Shown: positions 9,801 to 21,664 of the stretch, one piece after another
How the letters are laid out: the number at the start of each line of letters is the position of its first letter
How positions within the stretch are numbered: position 1 is the stretch's first letter
NCBI GenBank assembly: GCA_021234155.1
Contig: JAJEKV010000027.1
Span: 250,001-314,000 of the forward strand
Origin: Isoetes taiwanensis
Lineage: Eukaryota > Streptophyta > Lycopodiopsida > Isoetales > Isoetaceae
Length of the DNA stretch: 64,000 bases
Reading direction: 5' to 3'
Notes under the pieces: model-generated
Seen by the model: only the letters and a program-made list of their open reading frames with translations
Database searches by the model: none
What the model was told of the DNA's origin: nothing
Translations under genes and position numbers: made by a program

Positions 9801-11847
9801 GAATATATGCACTGCAAAAAAACTAGTAATTGACTGGTTCATGATATCTTTAGTTCATGATATCTTTGGTTCTGATTTTTTTTTTATGGTTGCCATGTGG
9901 AGGAGGTAGAATGCATCACCATTACATCACCATCCGCATAACCATTGTGATTAATTGGGTAAGTTTTAAAGTAGTACTAGTGGAGCGTCCTCATACATGT
10001 TAGGTATCACCTGCTATGTCAGTAGGAAATAGATGCCTTCTGGATAAGATGCCTTTAGTCAAGTATTTGAAGTTCAAAACAGTGAATAACAGAATAAAGT
10101 TAACACAGAAAATCAATTATTGATACTTTACAACGATACATACACATGGCTTGTAATAGGCGCCAATTGCTTAATACACGTAACTTTCAACAAGGTCTTT
10201 TGCAAGACGCAGGGGTTGCCCTCCGGTGGCCTCAGGGTGTGTTTGCCTTTTTTTTTTTTTTAATCTTCTAAAGCATCCACAACAGTTCGAAGACTTAGAT
10301 ATGGCACGTTTAGGAATTATAGCCATATATGAGCATTGATGCAGGGATGCGGTGCAGTTTCTATATTCCAAGTTTGGACTGGTGGATGGCCAAGACCAAG
10401 AGTGCTAATCTAGAATTTCATTGACATGGTGTGAGAACCGGAAATAATAAAAGGGATTCTCATTTTTGGTCTATATTGGTGCCACATGCACAAAAAGCGA
10501 CACTAAAATGAGGCACAAGAATAATATTAAATATGTAAAGAGATTTATTTTATAAATATGCTTGCAAAGATGCCAACATGATGTCACTTATGTATTGCAT
10601 TCGCACCATTAAGGATCAAAACAACCATGTCATATCAAAAAAAGATTTGTTGATTCGCAAACAATGGTAGAATAATACAATCTTTAACTACTTTCTTATT
10701 TTCCCTAGATTTAAAATTCCTTATTTCTCTTAGATTTATAATTTGGTGCATAAGTCGATGCAAATAAAGTTATTATCAAGACATAGCGGTGCGTTGCCCT
10801 ATCACAAACCTTTGAGAACGAGCACAGAACAACATGTAACAAGTTAAAGACTTGGACCCCATGACAATTTGACCAAACCTTTATCGTGGCAAACAAATGC
10901 ACACACCCGTTGCAACATAGCATGACGCATTACCTAACCCACAACATTCATGATTCCAAATGCAACCAATTCTTTATTTCCATCAATATGGTAATCCTTG
11001 AGTACTGCAAAGGTTCTTCCTATGGCAATTGCTTCCTAAAATATACATCAAATTTGAGGGATATAGTTTGGTTCTTGATTCTTGAAAGAAATACATCAAC
11101 TAACAACTAACAATCATTCGCATTTGATGAATGCACCAGCTTAAATAAAACTTTATAACATTCTTTAGCCTTCTTTTCTTTACATGGACTGGGGATTTTG
11201 AATGATAAAACTGTATTCTAGATTTGATTTTATTAATTCCATCATCATCATGTTTGTGCTCTAAAATACAATTGTGACTCCAACAAATGCACGCTTAGCA
11301 TAATTCCTATTTGATATCTGCAGGGAGTCTCTTAAGTTGCTTAGGAGCATTGTTAATTTCATCTCATCACCTCGGCCCATTTCAAGTTCAAAGTGAGGAA
11401 GACTGCATTCTTAGGTTGTCTTATATTGTGTCGTGCCGGGTGTTTATGTAGCTTACTGCATGTCTCATGTTTAGGGTAACAAAGACTATTGATATCAAGT
11501 TTGATTATTTGCAGGCCAAGCAAATATTTAACCTAGAGACTGTAATGATACGCAATATGACCAGTGGTAACACAAACCAATGTAGATGACAAACGGAAAG
11601 AACCCGAGATAAATGGAATACAATTTTTGCGGCCTTAGCAATATAATCATGAGAAAGCAGGAGTAACCGCACAGACCCGGGATTTATGCCCTTTATTTTC
11701 GCTTCCTACTTGGCCAGACTCTAAATAAAAATTTTCCAACACTAGTAGAAGTACAATAAGAAGAAAGAGAAGTTGATAATCCAATACCCTAAATTTCATA
11801 AAGGAGATCATTGCATCAGTTGTCCTTTTTGTACATCATTTAACTTA
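9800..11847. other. No recognised gene
   Basis: Non-coding-looking AT-rich sequence, mirrored at 39780-41830. I see only homopolymer tracts (T run near 10248-10261). Confidence 0.3.
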
Positions 11848-11917
11848 CCTCTTTCAAGCTCCAAGATAATGATAACGAGTCCCCTCTTTCAAGCTCCAAG
11901 ATAATGATAACGAGTCC
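11848..11917. repeat. 35-bp direct tandem duplication, shared with mirror arm
   Basis: CCTCTTTCAAGCTCCAAGAT at 11848 recurs at 11883. The A right arm (about 39690-39760) has the same two copies, so this tandem duplication predates the inverted duplication. Confidence 0.95.
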
Positions 11918-13070
11918 CTCACGCCCATGTCCTTCAAAGAGAGTCGAAATGCAGAAGCCACTTGCAATCAATGACAATTTTCTAAGCCTACACTCTCTTC
12001 CTTGGCAAAACATATATCACAATCCTCTTCTATCTCGGCGGTATTAAGAAATCATCCCTCGCAGAGGTTTACAGCGTGGTTCCACAGAGGATATAATTTG
12101 CTTAACCTACGCACAAATTGGTCCTCAACAACAGGATATTCTGCTAAAGCAACACAAAAAAGTTCCTCGAAACAGATAAAACCTTAAGTATAAACTTTTA
12201 AATATAAAGCCACAGGTAGGCATAGATTATGGAGGATGATCCCATTATTGTGCCATTGTTATGTGAGCATCTAGCCTACCCTAATATCATCGATAAAGCT
12301 ATGTGAACCGCCACCCTACTAGACATCGGGCAACTATAGTTTAGAAAAGATGCGCATCGTTTTTTTTTTTTTTTTTTTTTATGCGTCATTGAACTTACCT
12401 CTTTCAGGGATCAACTATAATGACCTTTAAGGTGATCAATGTAGAAACAAAAAGAAAATTGTACCACATCACAAAACCCCATCCTTAGAGAAACATTGAA
12501 TAGAATAAGACAATTAAGAACTCTTAAGATCTAAAGCCGTGTCTTCTAAACACAGAAAAGCCAAAGAACTCAAACAGACAATTTGAAAATCCAAATGCTG
12601 TCATCGGCTGCATCAAGCTCAAAGATAATGACAATGAGTCCATCACACTTATGTGCTTCACAGGGACTTCCAAAATGCAGAACCACTTGTAAACAATGAA
12701 CTCTCTCAAGCCCTGCACTCTCTTCCTTGACAAACATTGCTAGTACTTGGCAGCTTCAACCCATAATTTGCTTAATATGCACAAGTTTTGGTCCTCAACA
12801 ACAGGACATTTTGCTAGAACCACGTTAGTTCCTTACGGACGAGACATTTTAAGTATAAAGCCCGAAACAGGCATATCAGGCATATCGTGTTTACTATGTC
12901 ATTATCATCAAGTATTTTGTTGTGCATCTAGCCTAACTTATGCCAGAAAAATGATTGCCAACCTAGCAAAAATTGTGTCCCATATAATGGTTTTCTCCTA
13001 AAAGTTACAAATCAGTTTTCACATAGACCTCAAGACATTTACATAGTATGCAAGAATGACAACTTGGCAT
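11918..13070. other. No recognised gene; TRIM empty site
   Basis: Downstream flank of the ankyrin gene, mirrored in A right. GTTCC at 12828-12832 is the unoccupied target of the TRIM array that sits at 37684-38757 in the other arm. A T run at 12360-12380 is longer than its counterpart near 39229. Confidence 0.6.
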
Positions 13071-13076
13071 TAAGGA

Positions 13077-13490
13077 TCATCCTTCTTCATCTGCATCCTC
13101 ATTTAGCAGATGGCTGAGCATAACCGGATTAGACTTTTTATTGGCGGCTGTGCTCTCATTGACCACTTTCAATGACCCATTTGCTTCAATACTTTTGTCT
13201 GTATTTTCTATCCCTTCACCCAACTGATCTAGCTCCTTCCTTTTACGAAGAACTCTATGTGATTCCTGACTTTCTAAACCAGAAGTTTTCACTGCTTTTT
13301 TTTTCTGTTCAGGAACCTCTGCTTGCAATACATTGACAACATCTGCGTCTTTTGCAAGGTCAAACGGTTTCTTGCCAGCCTTTGTTTCCGCTGTTACATT
13401 AGCACCTTTCTTGATCAACAGCTTAGCCAGCTCCACATGATTCCCTTGAACGGCATAATGCAGAGGGGTCATACCTTTCCTAGTTTGTAC
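13077..13490 (-). pseudogene. Ankyrin-repeat protein, C-terminal part, exons joined without intron
   Basis: The minus strand encodes, in one open frame, ankyrin repeat sequence (GMTPLHYAVQGNHVELAKLL, then IKKGANVTAETKAGKKPFDLAK) and a charged tail ending NPVMLSHLLNEDADEEG and TGA. The canonical TPLHYA and GAN motifs are visible. In the mirror arm the same last 24 codons (37363-37437) are preceded by a polypyrimidine tract and CAG, i.e. an intron acceptor. Here the ACAG/CCGCC junction is seamless, as in spliced mRNA. Upstream of about 13490 the sequence is PPR-like, so the ankyrin start is missing. The frame continues to 13535, but that extension is probably chance. It may be a cDNA-derived or intron-loss version. 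I cannot say which ankyrin subfamily it belongs to. Confidence 0.65.
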
Positions 13491-14150
13491 AGCTCCGGCG
13501 AGGGCATGAAGGTGGACGAGGGTTGGCCTGTTCATGGATTAGTCTTCCCTGCTCCAAAGCGCCCACGCTGCCACATGCCTTCAGCATACATGCATCTTTT
13601 AGGCTTCCACACTTTGCATACATGTCAACTAGTGTATTTCCAACGAAAGTGTATTCCACATTTAATAATATGATTGTGAATGAGCTTACCTAGATTAAGC
13701 ACTGATGTCACCGTGATTGACTTCAAAACGGCAAGGTAAACATACTTGTTGCTTTCAATATTTGATAGATCCATCCTATGGTACAATTCAAGGCCTCTTC
13801 TCCCTTGGCCAAGCTTGGCATTGGCTGAGATGAAGGCACACCATGTGTATTCACTTGGTTCTGCAACTCTCTCAAATGCTTTACTTGCATCAAGTAGACA
13901 TCCGTGAAAAGCAAATAAGCGGATAAGATGGTCAACCAAATTGGAAACTGAATCTAATCCATGGCGCACCATAAGGGACCGCACACATGTCTCTCTGCAT
14001 TCAAGACTGTTCCACTTTGTGCAGTCCCCAGAAAGCGTAATGCCTCCCTTACGGATATCCGAACTCCTTGCGGCTCGCAAAACTTTGCAGCTTCAATAGC
14101 CATCTCCAGCTGTCCTCCACAACATTTGCCGAGATCGCCAAAGCCCCGAT
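13490..14150 (-). pseudogene. PPR protein fragment, N-terminal half, abutting ankyrin sequence
   Basis: The minus strand reads an N-terminal linker (AIEAAKFCEPQGVRIS, then AQSGTVLNAERHVCG with a frame change near 14005). PPR motifs of the PLS type follow: SNLVDHLIRLFAFHGCLLDA, PSEYTWCAFISANAKLGQG and ELYHRMDLSNIESNKYVYLA, then GKLIHNHIIKCG. After a TAA-free frame shift near 13625 comes LVDMYAKCGSLKDAC, and then GRLIHEQ just before the sequence changes to ankyrin. This wording (HLIR.FA.HG, YTWCAFISANAKLGQG) is the style of fern organelle-editing PPR proteins. The 5' flank (14107-14625) is duplicated inverted at 4000-4518, where the coding part is missing. Confidence 0.8.
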
Positions 14151-14625
14151 ACAAAAAGGATCACTTAGAGAGAAGAATCTATTTCTAGGTTCCCTAGAAT
14201 GCTCGAAGCTTACTCAAGATAATTTCACATTCATACCTGAAGAAATGACTACCATTTTGGCCTGAATAGGTTCCCGCATAACATAGGAAGTGAAATGTCA
14301 TCAAATATGCTGTGAAATATAACACATATCCAACTACCTTATATGGCAGGGCTTTAACAGGCAAGGCTTTTAAAACCATGTTCAGACTGCCCAGAGTTCA
14401 AACATCGGGTGGACCAGCAAGGTTCGCAAAAAACCATTATCCCTGCAAAGAACTTTGTAAGTCCAAGGAAAAAGAATTCTGCAATACTGACGAAAAATAA
14501 GCTATTGCAGACACCTAACGTACCCATTCTATACTTCTCTTGATAATAGGTCTTTCACAAAATGTAACATATCTGCGTATGAGTGATAAAACACGAAAAA
14601 AATATATACATATATATATATATAC
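14107..14625. repeat. Inverted repeat C/D, right arm, part D
   Basis: Reverse complement of 4000-4518. The inner limit is near 14107, where the left arm switches from GTTGTGGAGG to unrelated sequence. The outer limit is a TA microsatellite at about 14605-14630. It covers the 5' flank of the PPR fragment. Differences include CAGGGC at 14347 against CCCCGC-type sequence at 4260, and CTGTGAA at 14310 against TTCACGG at 4299. Confidence 0.88.
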
Positions 14626-15920
14626 AAGTATTTGTACTATGAGGGAGTGTACGAAATCGAATGTACGTACATAGGTTTTCCAAGAAACTATTAGGATTCT
14701 CCAGGATACTGTGAGAGTCTATCAAGTCGATTGGTCATTGTGTGTCAAGTCATTCTTGCAAAAAACGCACTCTTAGATTTGAATTGTTCTTAAGTTGTAG
14801 CCATTTATGGCAAGCTCACCCATCGTTCCATAACACTAAGTGTCTACACATGATAAAGGTTCATAAAATGTCAAATGTATATATGGTTGCAAACAATGTC
14901 TAATGTTTGTAGTTCGATGTTGTTTTTCATTGGCGCCGCATTTAATCGCTTTGAGATGTTAAGGCAACAAAATAAATTTTCTTCACTAATGGAGCCTAAC
15001 CACATATTATACGATGATGAGACAAGATAATGAGGCAGCTTTGAAGGTTTGCCTAAATGATCCATGCTTAAATGTTATGAAAGTTAACAAACTCCAAATC
15101 CATCCCTTTGTATGAGAAAAACTGACATTAATAAGGCATCTTCAAATTACCAATTTTTAATCTATCGATAGATATGCACATGCCAATAGCTTGCATAAAG
15201 TATCAAGAAAAAGTACAGATTATAGAATCCATTCCATTAAGAATGTTATCAAGACAAAAACAATGATTGCGTGTGGGCTCAACTTAAAAAGTATCATCCC
15301 CTTTTTGTTTGCACCTTCAAATTTCTGGAATACTAAATTTTGAGCAATTATGCAACATGTAGGGACTGTTAGTCCTTCATAGGTTGTTCTTCTTCCATAG
15401 TCTTCTTAAGTACTTGGTTTGTCGTCAAAATTTGGAAGTTTGGAAGTGAACCGACAAATGTATGAGACTAATGTTACAAACATAGCTGCAATGTAGACAC
15501 ATGTATGTATCTGGATTGGGTTTTGGGCAATTAAAGAGAAGAAAGCGTCATTAGCTTCTAACATCTATAAAACAGAAAAGTAGACACAACGTACAACAAA
15601 CATCAAGAGAATTATATATTAGAACAAATATATTTACAATGGCAGATGTTATGGATCATACTACTATTGTCCGATGGCTGCCTTAACGACATTTTCAGGA
15701 GCAAAATCTATCACACTAATCGTGTTTGATAGCCAATAATGTCGAGCTACAAAGTGCCTCTTTGCTACTTATAGTCTTTAGTTGCAAAATGGGTCTTTGA
15801 GGGTTTAGTCCCAACGATATAGACAACCCTCAAATATTATGCCTAGATGATGTTTGTGGATCCAAAATTTACCGCTTTTCTCCTGCAACAGATTATTAAA
15901 AGAGGATTAAAACAGCTCAA
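14626..15920. other. No recognised gene; repeat-family terminus at left edge
   Basis: Begins TACAAGTATTTGTACTATGA right after a TA microsatellite. The same terminus in reverse occurs at 59858-59890 and, more diverged, at 53994-54016. It is the left end of the roughly 7-kb block that separates parts D and C in the right arm. No coding region was recognised before about 15920. Confidence 0.45.
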
Positions 15921-15924
15921 TACA

Positions 15925-16405
15925 CATATATAGTGGAATATCTTTCTGCAAACACTTCAACGTCAGGATATCTAGTAAAAGATGTTGTCTGCATGGCTGA
16001 TGGAAGTAAATCTACAATCAAACCTTACATCACTTTTGGGTATGCAATGTTCCATTTCAAATGAATATGCAGTGACCATTTGTACCATTTGATCACAATG
16101 TGAAGTCCCTATATCTTGATGGCAAATATTTGGTAGATGTGGAGACTCACAAAGTGGAATGGCAAATATTTGGTAGATGTGGAGACTCACAAAGTGGAAT
16201 ACTCTCTTTTGGTGGTGCACCAAATGGCCTCTTAAGCTTCACCATGGGGGATACATCTTTCCCTCCCCTCTTGGCAAAAGACAGCTAAACTCAGGACTCT
16301 TTTTCAATGTGTTTCAATAATGATCAATGTGGGCAAATTGTATTTGGAGATGCAAGAGTTTCAAGACAGACAAATACATCATTTCTTGCTAAGGAGTAAG
16401 CATAA
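15925..16405 (+). pseudogene. Plant APF1-type pepsin-like aspartyl protease, internal fragment
   Basis: Plus-strand exons resemble plant aspartyl protease family protein 1 (MEROPS A1). The first block, 15930-16062, reads YIVEYLSANTSTSGYLVKDV and ends IKPYITFG. The next block has FGRCGDSQSGILSFGGAPN, GLLSFTMGDTSFPPLLAKDS and, after a frame change near 16290, DSFSMCFNNDQCGQIVFGDA. These correspond to the region between the two catalytic aspartates. Neither DTG/DSG motif is present, so it is not a protease gene as it stands. A 40-bp tandem duplication inside it (16121-16200) breaks the frame. It lies in the 7-kb block not shared with the left arm. Confidence 0.75.
16121..16200. repeat. 40-bp direct tandem duplication
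   Basis: GGCAAATATTTGGTAGATGT through AAAGTGGAAT at 16121-16160 is exactly repeated at 16161-16200. Forty bases is not a multiple of three, so it disrupts the aspartyl protease frame. Confidence 0.97.
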
Positions 16406-16409
16406 GCCC

Positions 16410-19400
16410 TTTCATGTGTTCCATAATTAATATGTTAAGGTGGCTTGTTTTATACAGTCCTGCATAATTTGTTGCTATGGAGCAAATCAAGGTTGAAAGG
16501 GGTACCATAATCCACTTTTCAAGTTCTCAGGTTGAAAAATGGGACTACTTTTAAATTATAAACTACACAAGTCTATAATGCAAGAACCCGCCACCGAGTC
16601 CTCAATTTCTCGCATGTTCACAATTTTGTAGGCAAAGATGAACCTTATGGCATAATCTTTGTGTAATCTTTGTCACCGCAGCTCGAAAAGTCAAATGAAT
16701 TTGAGTCCAAAAACATGCATTAATGCGTATATTTACCGCTCGCTTATAGTGTGAAGTGAATTGTCTTTGAAAACCTTGCCTAGCGCGTGTACGTAATATA
16801 CTTGCTTAAATGAGTCATCATCATCCTTAGACGACATTCAAAAGATTTTAATCTCATTATTTGATGTCACAAAACAATACAAACCAATTTGAAGTGCCCA
16901 CCATCGATATGTTTTTGGGAAGGGGCCGATTACATTTTTTCCGCACCCTTTTACTTATGGTGAAAGATGTAAAGGTTACACAAGGTGAATATACCCTTTT
17001 TAAGTCTTTGTTTTATACCGTATAGCATCAAGTACGATAGAGCGTAACATCTAAAATGTATTGTGTGAACATGAATTGAGGAAAAAAGCACTAAAACGGA
17101 TAAAGAGGCATGTATCCTTTTCAAACTCGAATGCTTGTAGTGTGTGCCGGTATTTCTCCACTTAAGGAAATGTGATCAAGGTACATAGATGCTGCTACAA
17201 ATGGTTATAAGAAATTATGACGTTGGTGTTCACCGATAGGCCAATATAGGAAGGTAAAAGATCATACAAATATGTCGATTTTGAAAGTGTGGCAAGTGCA
17301 TCGAGGCACAATGCCAATAAACCTATATATGTGACCGTAACCTTCAAGAAAGACGTAACAATTAAATCCATGATAAAATTAATGCTTGAATAAACAAAGA
17401 TAACTTACAAAATCTCAAGGTTTTTATTTCTCATTTGGTATCCCTCCATAAAAGGAATCGTTGTTTAGATAACTATGCTAATATCATAATGAAAGCTTTC
17501 AATCCGAGCCATGTACAAAATTGATAGCAAATAACTAATCCAAAAATGTGGCAACTACAATAAAAAAGGTTAAAGCATAGCCGAGAGCGTAAGCTCTTAC
17601 AGATTATATAGAGAAGGAAAGGAAGGTTTTCTTGCAAACCATTCAACCCGTAGAAGACGATTGTTGCCAACATCCCGCCAACTCACAACCCATCAAATAT
17701 TTATCTAAAAATCGAAAGGGACCAAAAAACACCTCGTGATAATTGTCCCTCAAAAACATTATAAGAAGCCTTTTAGTTTCTTTTCGTTTTGGCTTAATTG
17801 CCACATTTCATGCTAGTAAATGTTACATAAAATATCCGATTCAATATGGTTCAAGCAAAGATACAGCTTTTTGGAGCTCAAAGACGCTTTGTTGCGGATA
17901 ATGAAATGCGCCAACAATTGAGCCTTGAGTCAATTTCTTATGAAGAAGTGAAAGAATGTTCGTGAAGTGTAAACAAATATCAAACAATCCACCTATAGCA
18001 TTGTTATGCACACACAAGTGTTCGGGGCAACCACGCGAGAAAAGATGCAACGGGACCAAAGCTATAAAGCAAGTGTTCGGGCAACACCATATCACCAAGA
18101 GCAATGGACCAGCGACCCAAAGCTATAAAGCAACCTTGCAAATGATCACCATATCTCTGGTAATGGACTAGAAGGGGTACAACATTTTTGCACTTATGGG
18201 CTCCTTCCGAATGGGGCTAGGGTTGGACCGAGGAAGATAAAAGTTGCGTGTGTTGAGTAAATTCCCTAAATTGCCGTGGCAGATTGGGGTTTTCTTACAC
18301 AACAGGTTTAGATGGTGGAATAAATCAATTATATAAAAACAAGCTAAGATTATTAACCCCGTGGAGATATGCTTGCTTCGAGCCATCACATCCATGGTCT
18401 TAAACTTCGAGCTATTCATTGTGATGGGTCAATGCTTCTAAAATAAGTTGGCGCTTAATTCCTTAACCAGCCTCGATCAATCGACATATATAGGCATTAA
18501 ATCACTTTGATCAATCGATAAAAAGGGATACAAATAATGCAACCAATCAAGGAAATGGGGGCGATCCTACGATATATACCTTGAAAAAGAAGGGAAGCAA
18601 TTGCCCGCACTCGATGATGCACAAAATCAAAGGCAAATGATTCTCGCCAACTTACATCTTCTTCGCATCTTGGATATCCGTAAAACATTGCCAAGTTAGA
18701 CAAAAGCAATTTACCATACATTTAGAAAACAAAGAATACAAAGAACAAAAAAACTATATTAACCTTCGGGAAAAAAATCGCTTATCCAAAATTTATATTT
18801 CCACCGCATGGGGAAAAAAATCGTCTATCCATTTATGTGGCCATGGCGGATCAATCACCTTAAACAGAAAGAATTGGAAATCCGTGCATGTTCGACGTCC
18901 CTGCTCATATATTGATGCCTTCCTCGCAAAAAAAAAAAAAAAAAAAAAAAAGAATAAAAAAAAGATAAGCATAAAAAGCATGCGCAGTATAGAAGTATGA
19001 ACCGATAAAAGTATAAAGCATGAACTTGCAAAACTAGATGCAAACTAATCAAATTCCTCCACATGCAATCAACATAAACATAGATTGTGGCCATCCCATG
19101 AAGCGTAATGAGTGCAAAATGCCAAGAGAACATGGATTCATGCTTGTAAATGCAAACATTCCAATGGTATACCATCTTCAATGTTTCATAAAGGAACCGT
19201 CCTAATCCACCGACTTCATATTCTGCAAAGAACATACCATTGGTTGAAGAACCTACATATCGCATGAAATATAAGCAAGCAACTATGACCAATTGAGACA
19301 CGATGGAACCCGCATAGAGCATGATGAGCTATCAAAAAATATTATGGTTACCGTGGTGCACACATCTTCATGACGTCTTTGTATCAAAAATGGCAAGGGA

Positions 19401-20720
19401 ATGTCACCGAAGAAGAAGCTTTACCGCTATATTGTTAACAAAGTGTCGATGATCCGAAAGCAACAGGAGCTTTCGTTGGGCCAACAAAATACAGACCCCT
19501 GCCGAGTTTGGACTAGGAGACACAAATACAACCACTTTTCTTCACAATACACAACATTTTATGAAATGGGCATGTAAATGCCTTATGTCCGCCAGAAAAA
19601 CCATCCGACCCGCTTATGCATCTTTTCCTACCCGAAATATCTTGAATAATAGGAAGTGTATGAGACATTGCATGATTAACTAGAAGCATCAATCTGTAAG
19701 GTCATGCAAGTGGATACGCATACGACTATCATTCTTTGGTTTTGTAGAAGTTGCGCACATGCCTTTAGTAGCATCTGGAATACATGTATAGTCGTTGGAC
19801 TTTAGTAGCCGTTGGACTTCATAGTTTCTTCAAAAACAACATATAGCTTTCAGATTTCTCAAGCCAAAACAGGGAATTTTACTACTCCAACGGACACATT
19901 ATCTTTGGATATTTTCTTGAAAAGATTAGCTAGAAATACTACGACAATAGCGTAGTAGCTGCTTAGAAGGAGAAATCGAAGGTCCGCGATGCACGGATGG
20001 CAATAGTTTACATGCGGATCACGGTGCTCAATGAGATATTTGCCTTAGCTCTGCTGATGAAGCGGGGTCGATTGAACTTCTGCAGGTGGAAGCACGGCCC
20101 GTAAGGCATGTCGAACACATTTTCTTTTGCTACTCTCTACGATACCCCTTTACGAATCGCACACTTTGACCGACCAAAAATTCCATCGTAAAACTTCCGA
20201 CCTCCCATATCCAAAGACAAAATCACCTATCTTAATGGGGATCAAAGGCATTTTTCTCACAAACACATGAAGACAAACCGCTTTCTCAATTCCACAAATA
20301 ACGCCAGACCTTGGCCGAAATGAGCTAGAGTTTGAGCCACCGGCGGGGATGCGATCAAATCCACGACCAAAATAGTCCTTCCATTTTGAATGCGCGGTTC
20401 TGAATATCCCAAACCCGCCTAGCACCGCCATTGGAGAGTGAAGAAGCAATAAATGTGCGAGACCAAACCTTTAATTTCTATAAACATTTAATTGTCGCCT
20501 CGCTCTTGTTTTCTTTCTCCTCAAGCTCAACCTGCAAACATAGAACCATTGCCCCAAAGAGTTAAGAAGGTGATAGCTTTGGACCAAAATAAATCTAAAC
20601 ATCGAATCGCCGAGCTCAAATACCTTGGCAATGATGTGAAGGTTTTGACTTGCGATAATCCATGAAGTGGTTGCCGAAGTTAGTAGCAACAAATCATTTT
20701 CACTTACGACCTTGCAAGTT
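16410..20720. other. No recognised gene
   Basis: Repeat-rich, AT-rich block. A minus-strand open stretch near 18960-19322 (FAEYEVGGLGRFLYETLK) is membrane-protein-like in composition but unrecognised. An A run of about 22 lies at 18930-18951. The section 19262-19520 is a diverged copy of 31662-31935. A short unit with ACCAAAGCTATAAAGCAA recurs at 18055 and 18116. Confidence 0.35.
19262..19520. repeat. Diverged third copy of a B-arm segment
   Basis: ATAAGCAAGCAACTATGACC through AAATACAGACCCCTGCCGAG is clearly related, in the same orientation, to 31662-31935 and, inverted, to 49310-49580. Divergence is well above that between the two B arms, so this copy is older. Confidence 0.75.
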
Positions 20721-20739
20721 AGCTCTCAATGTCAAAGAA

Positions 20740-20990
20740 TTACTCTCCCCACTTCGAAATGGAATGGCAACGAATTTTTTTGGGTGGCCGGAATGGCAAC
20801 AAATTTTTCAATGATCTTTGGGCCTTCGATACACAAAACGTAAGAGTGGAAGCGGCTACAACGCCATGCCCCATTTGCACCCCGTGCTTACCATACGAAG
20901 AACCGTTATTCATGGAAAAGAGATCCGGGTCATAGGAGGAAGCGATGCCATGCAGCCCTCCTTTAATGGAACCATGAAACTCCAAAAATT
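20740..20990 (+). pseudogene. Kelch-repeat protein fragment
   Basis: Two kelch-like blades in different frames: FLGGRNGNKFFNDLWAFDTQ (about 20775-20838, GG plus W..D pattern, followed by a possible GTAAGA donor) and GKEIRVIGGSDAMQPSFN (about 20918-20975). Kelch proteins form beta-propellers used in F-box and other scaffolds. Only fragments remain and no F-box is visible. Low-complexity kelch matches can arise by chance, so confidence is moderate. Confidence 0.4.
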
Positions 20991-21289
20991 TTATAACCAA
21001 AGATGCCATGCAAAGCGCTTTTTACGCATTAGATTCCCAAGATGTTGATGTTGTAGCACACAAACATCCCATGTTTGTTCACCGATTCAACAGTTCGTGG
21101 ACTCCGCCATTGCCATCGCCAGAAGGGGAAAAAAAAATGGCAGAAGTTTTTGAAGCCTCCGCTATGGTTCAAAAGAGTACCATTAATTTTTGCTGCAACA
21201 TCCCAGCCCGAATATTTAATAAGCATCCAATATTTAATAAACATTAACTATAAAATGCCCCTTTTTTTTTCTTGTTGAAGGAAAATGGC

Positions 21290-21470
21290 CTAGTTTCAAG
21301 GATGGACGGTCTACATAAAATGCCCCAATTGAATCCCTAGATCTAACGGGCCACATCAAAAGCCCCAAATAAAGGGGGCTGCTTGGGGTTGATTGAAGTG
21401 TCACCGTCTGGACCGTCCATCTCAGAGATGGACGGCCGAGATCAATCTTTACCAACAATTTCCTTGCACC
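21290..21470 (-). repeat. Dispersed CCCCAA/TTGGGG repeat, copy 1
   Basis: Contains AAATGCCCCAATTGAATCCC, AAGCCCCAAATAAAGGGGGC and GTCCATCTCAGAGATGGACG. The same set of blocks occurs at 34960-35130, 46090-46300, 54060-54280 and, in part, 59960-60060. The reading here is the reverse complement of 54060-54190, which includes TTTATTTGGGGCTTTTGATG. Confidence 0.85.
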
Positions 21471-21664
21471 TTCCTTAAGCCTAAAATCAAGGGCCACGAT
21501 TTCTCCGCGTGCCGTCGACGCTTCCGAGGATGGGTGCATGCCCCATCCATGCCCCATGCATGCCCCCATCAAATCCAAGGGCCATTGTCAGCGACACCTC
21601 AAAAAATCGTGACGGGGGAATAATCTCTACAAACTTTCACCCCCCCATAGGACCCATAATATAA

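Larger units (their letters stand above)
6385..13148. repeat. Inverted repeat A, left arm
   Basis: Matches the reverse complement of 45870 down to 37363. The inner boundary is sharp at GACTTTTTATTGGCGGCTGTG (13129-13149), where the right arm switches to intron-like sequence. The arm lacks the 1.07-kb TRIM array present at 37684-38757 and about 660 bp of the trihelix region (41887-42548), which together account for the length difference. Shared features include a 35-bp tandem duplication, tRNA-like sequences and the end of a PIF/Harbinger-like element. Confidence 0.92.

Noticed and set aside
18855-19322. 155-codon minus-strand membrane-like frame
   Set aside because: Part is encoded by an A/T homopolymer, and the related segment at 31662 has no matching frame; no family recognised.
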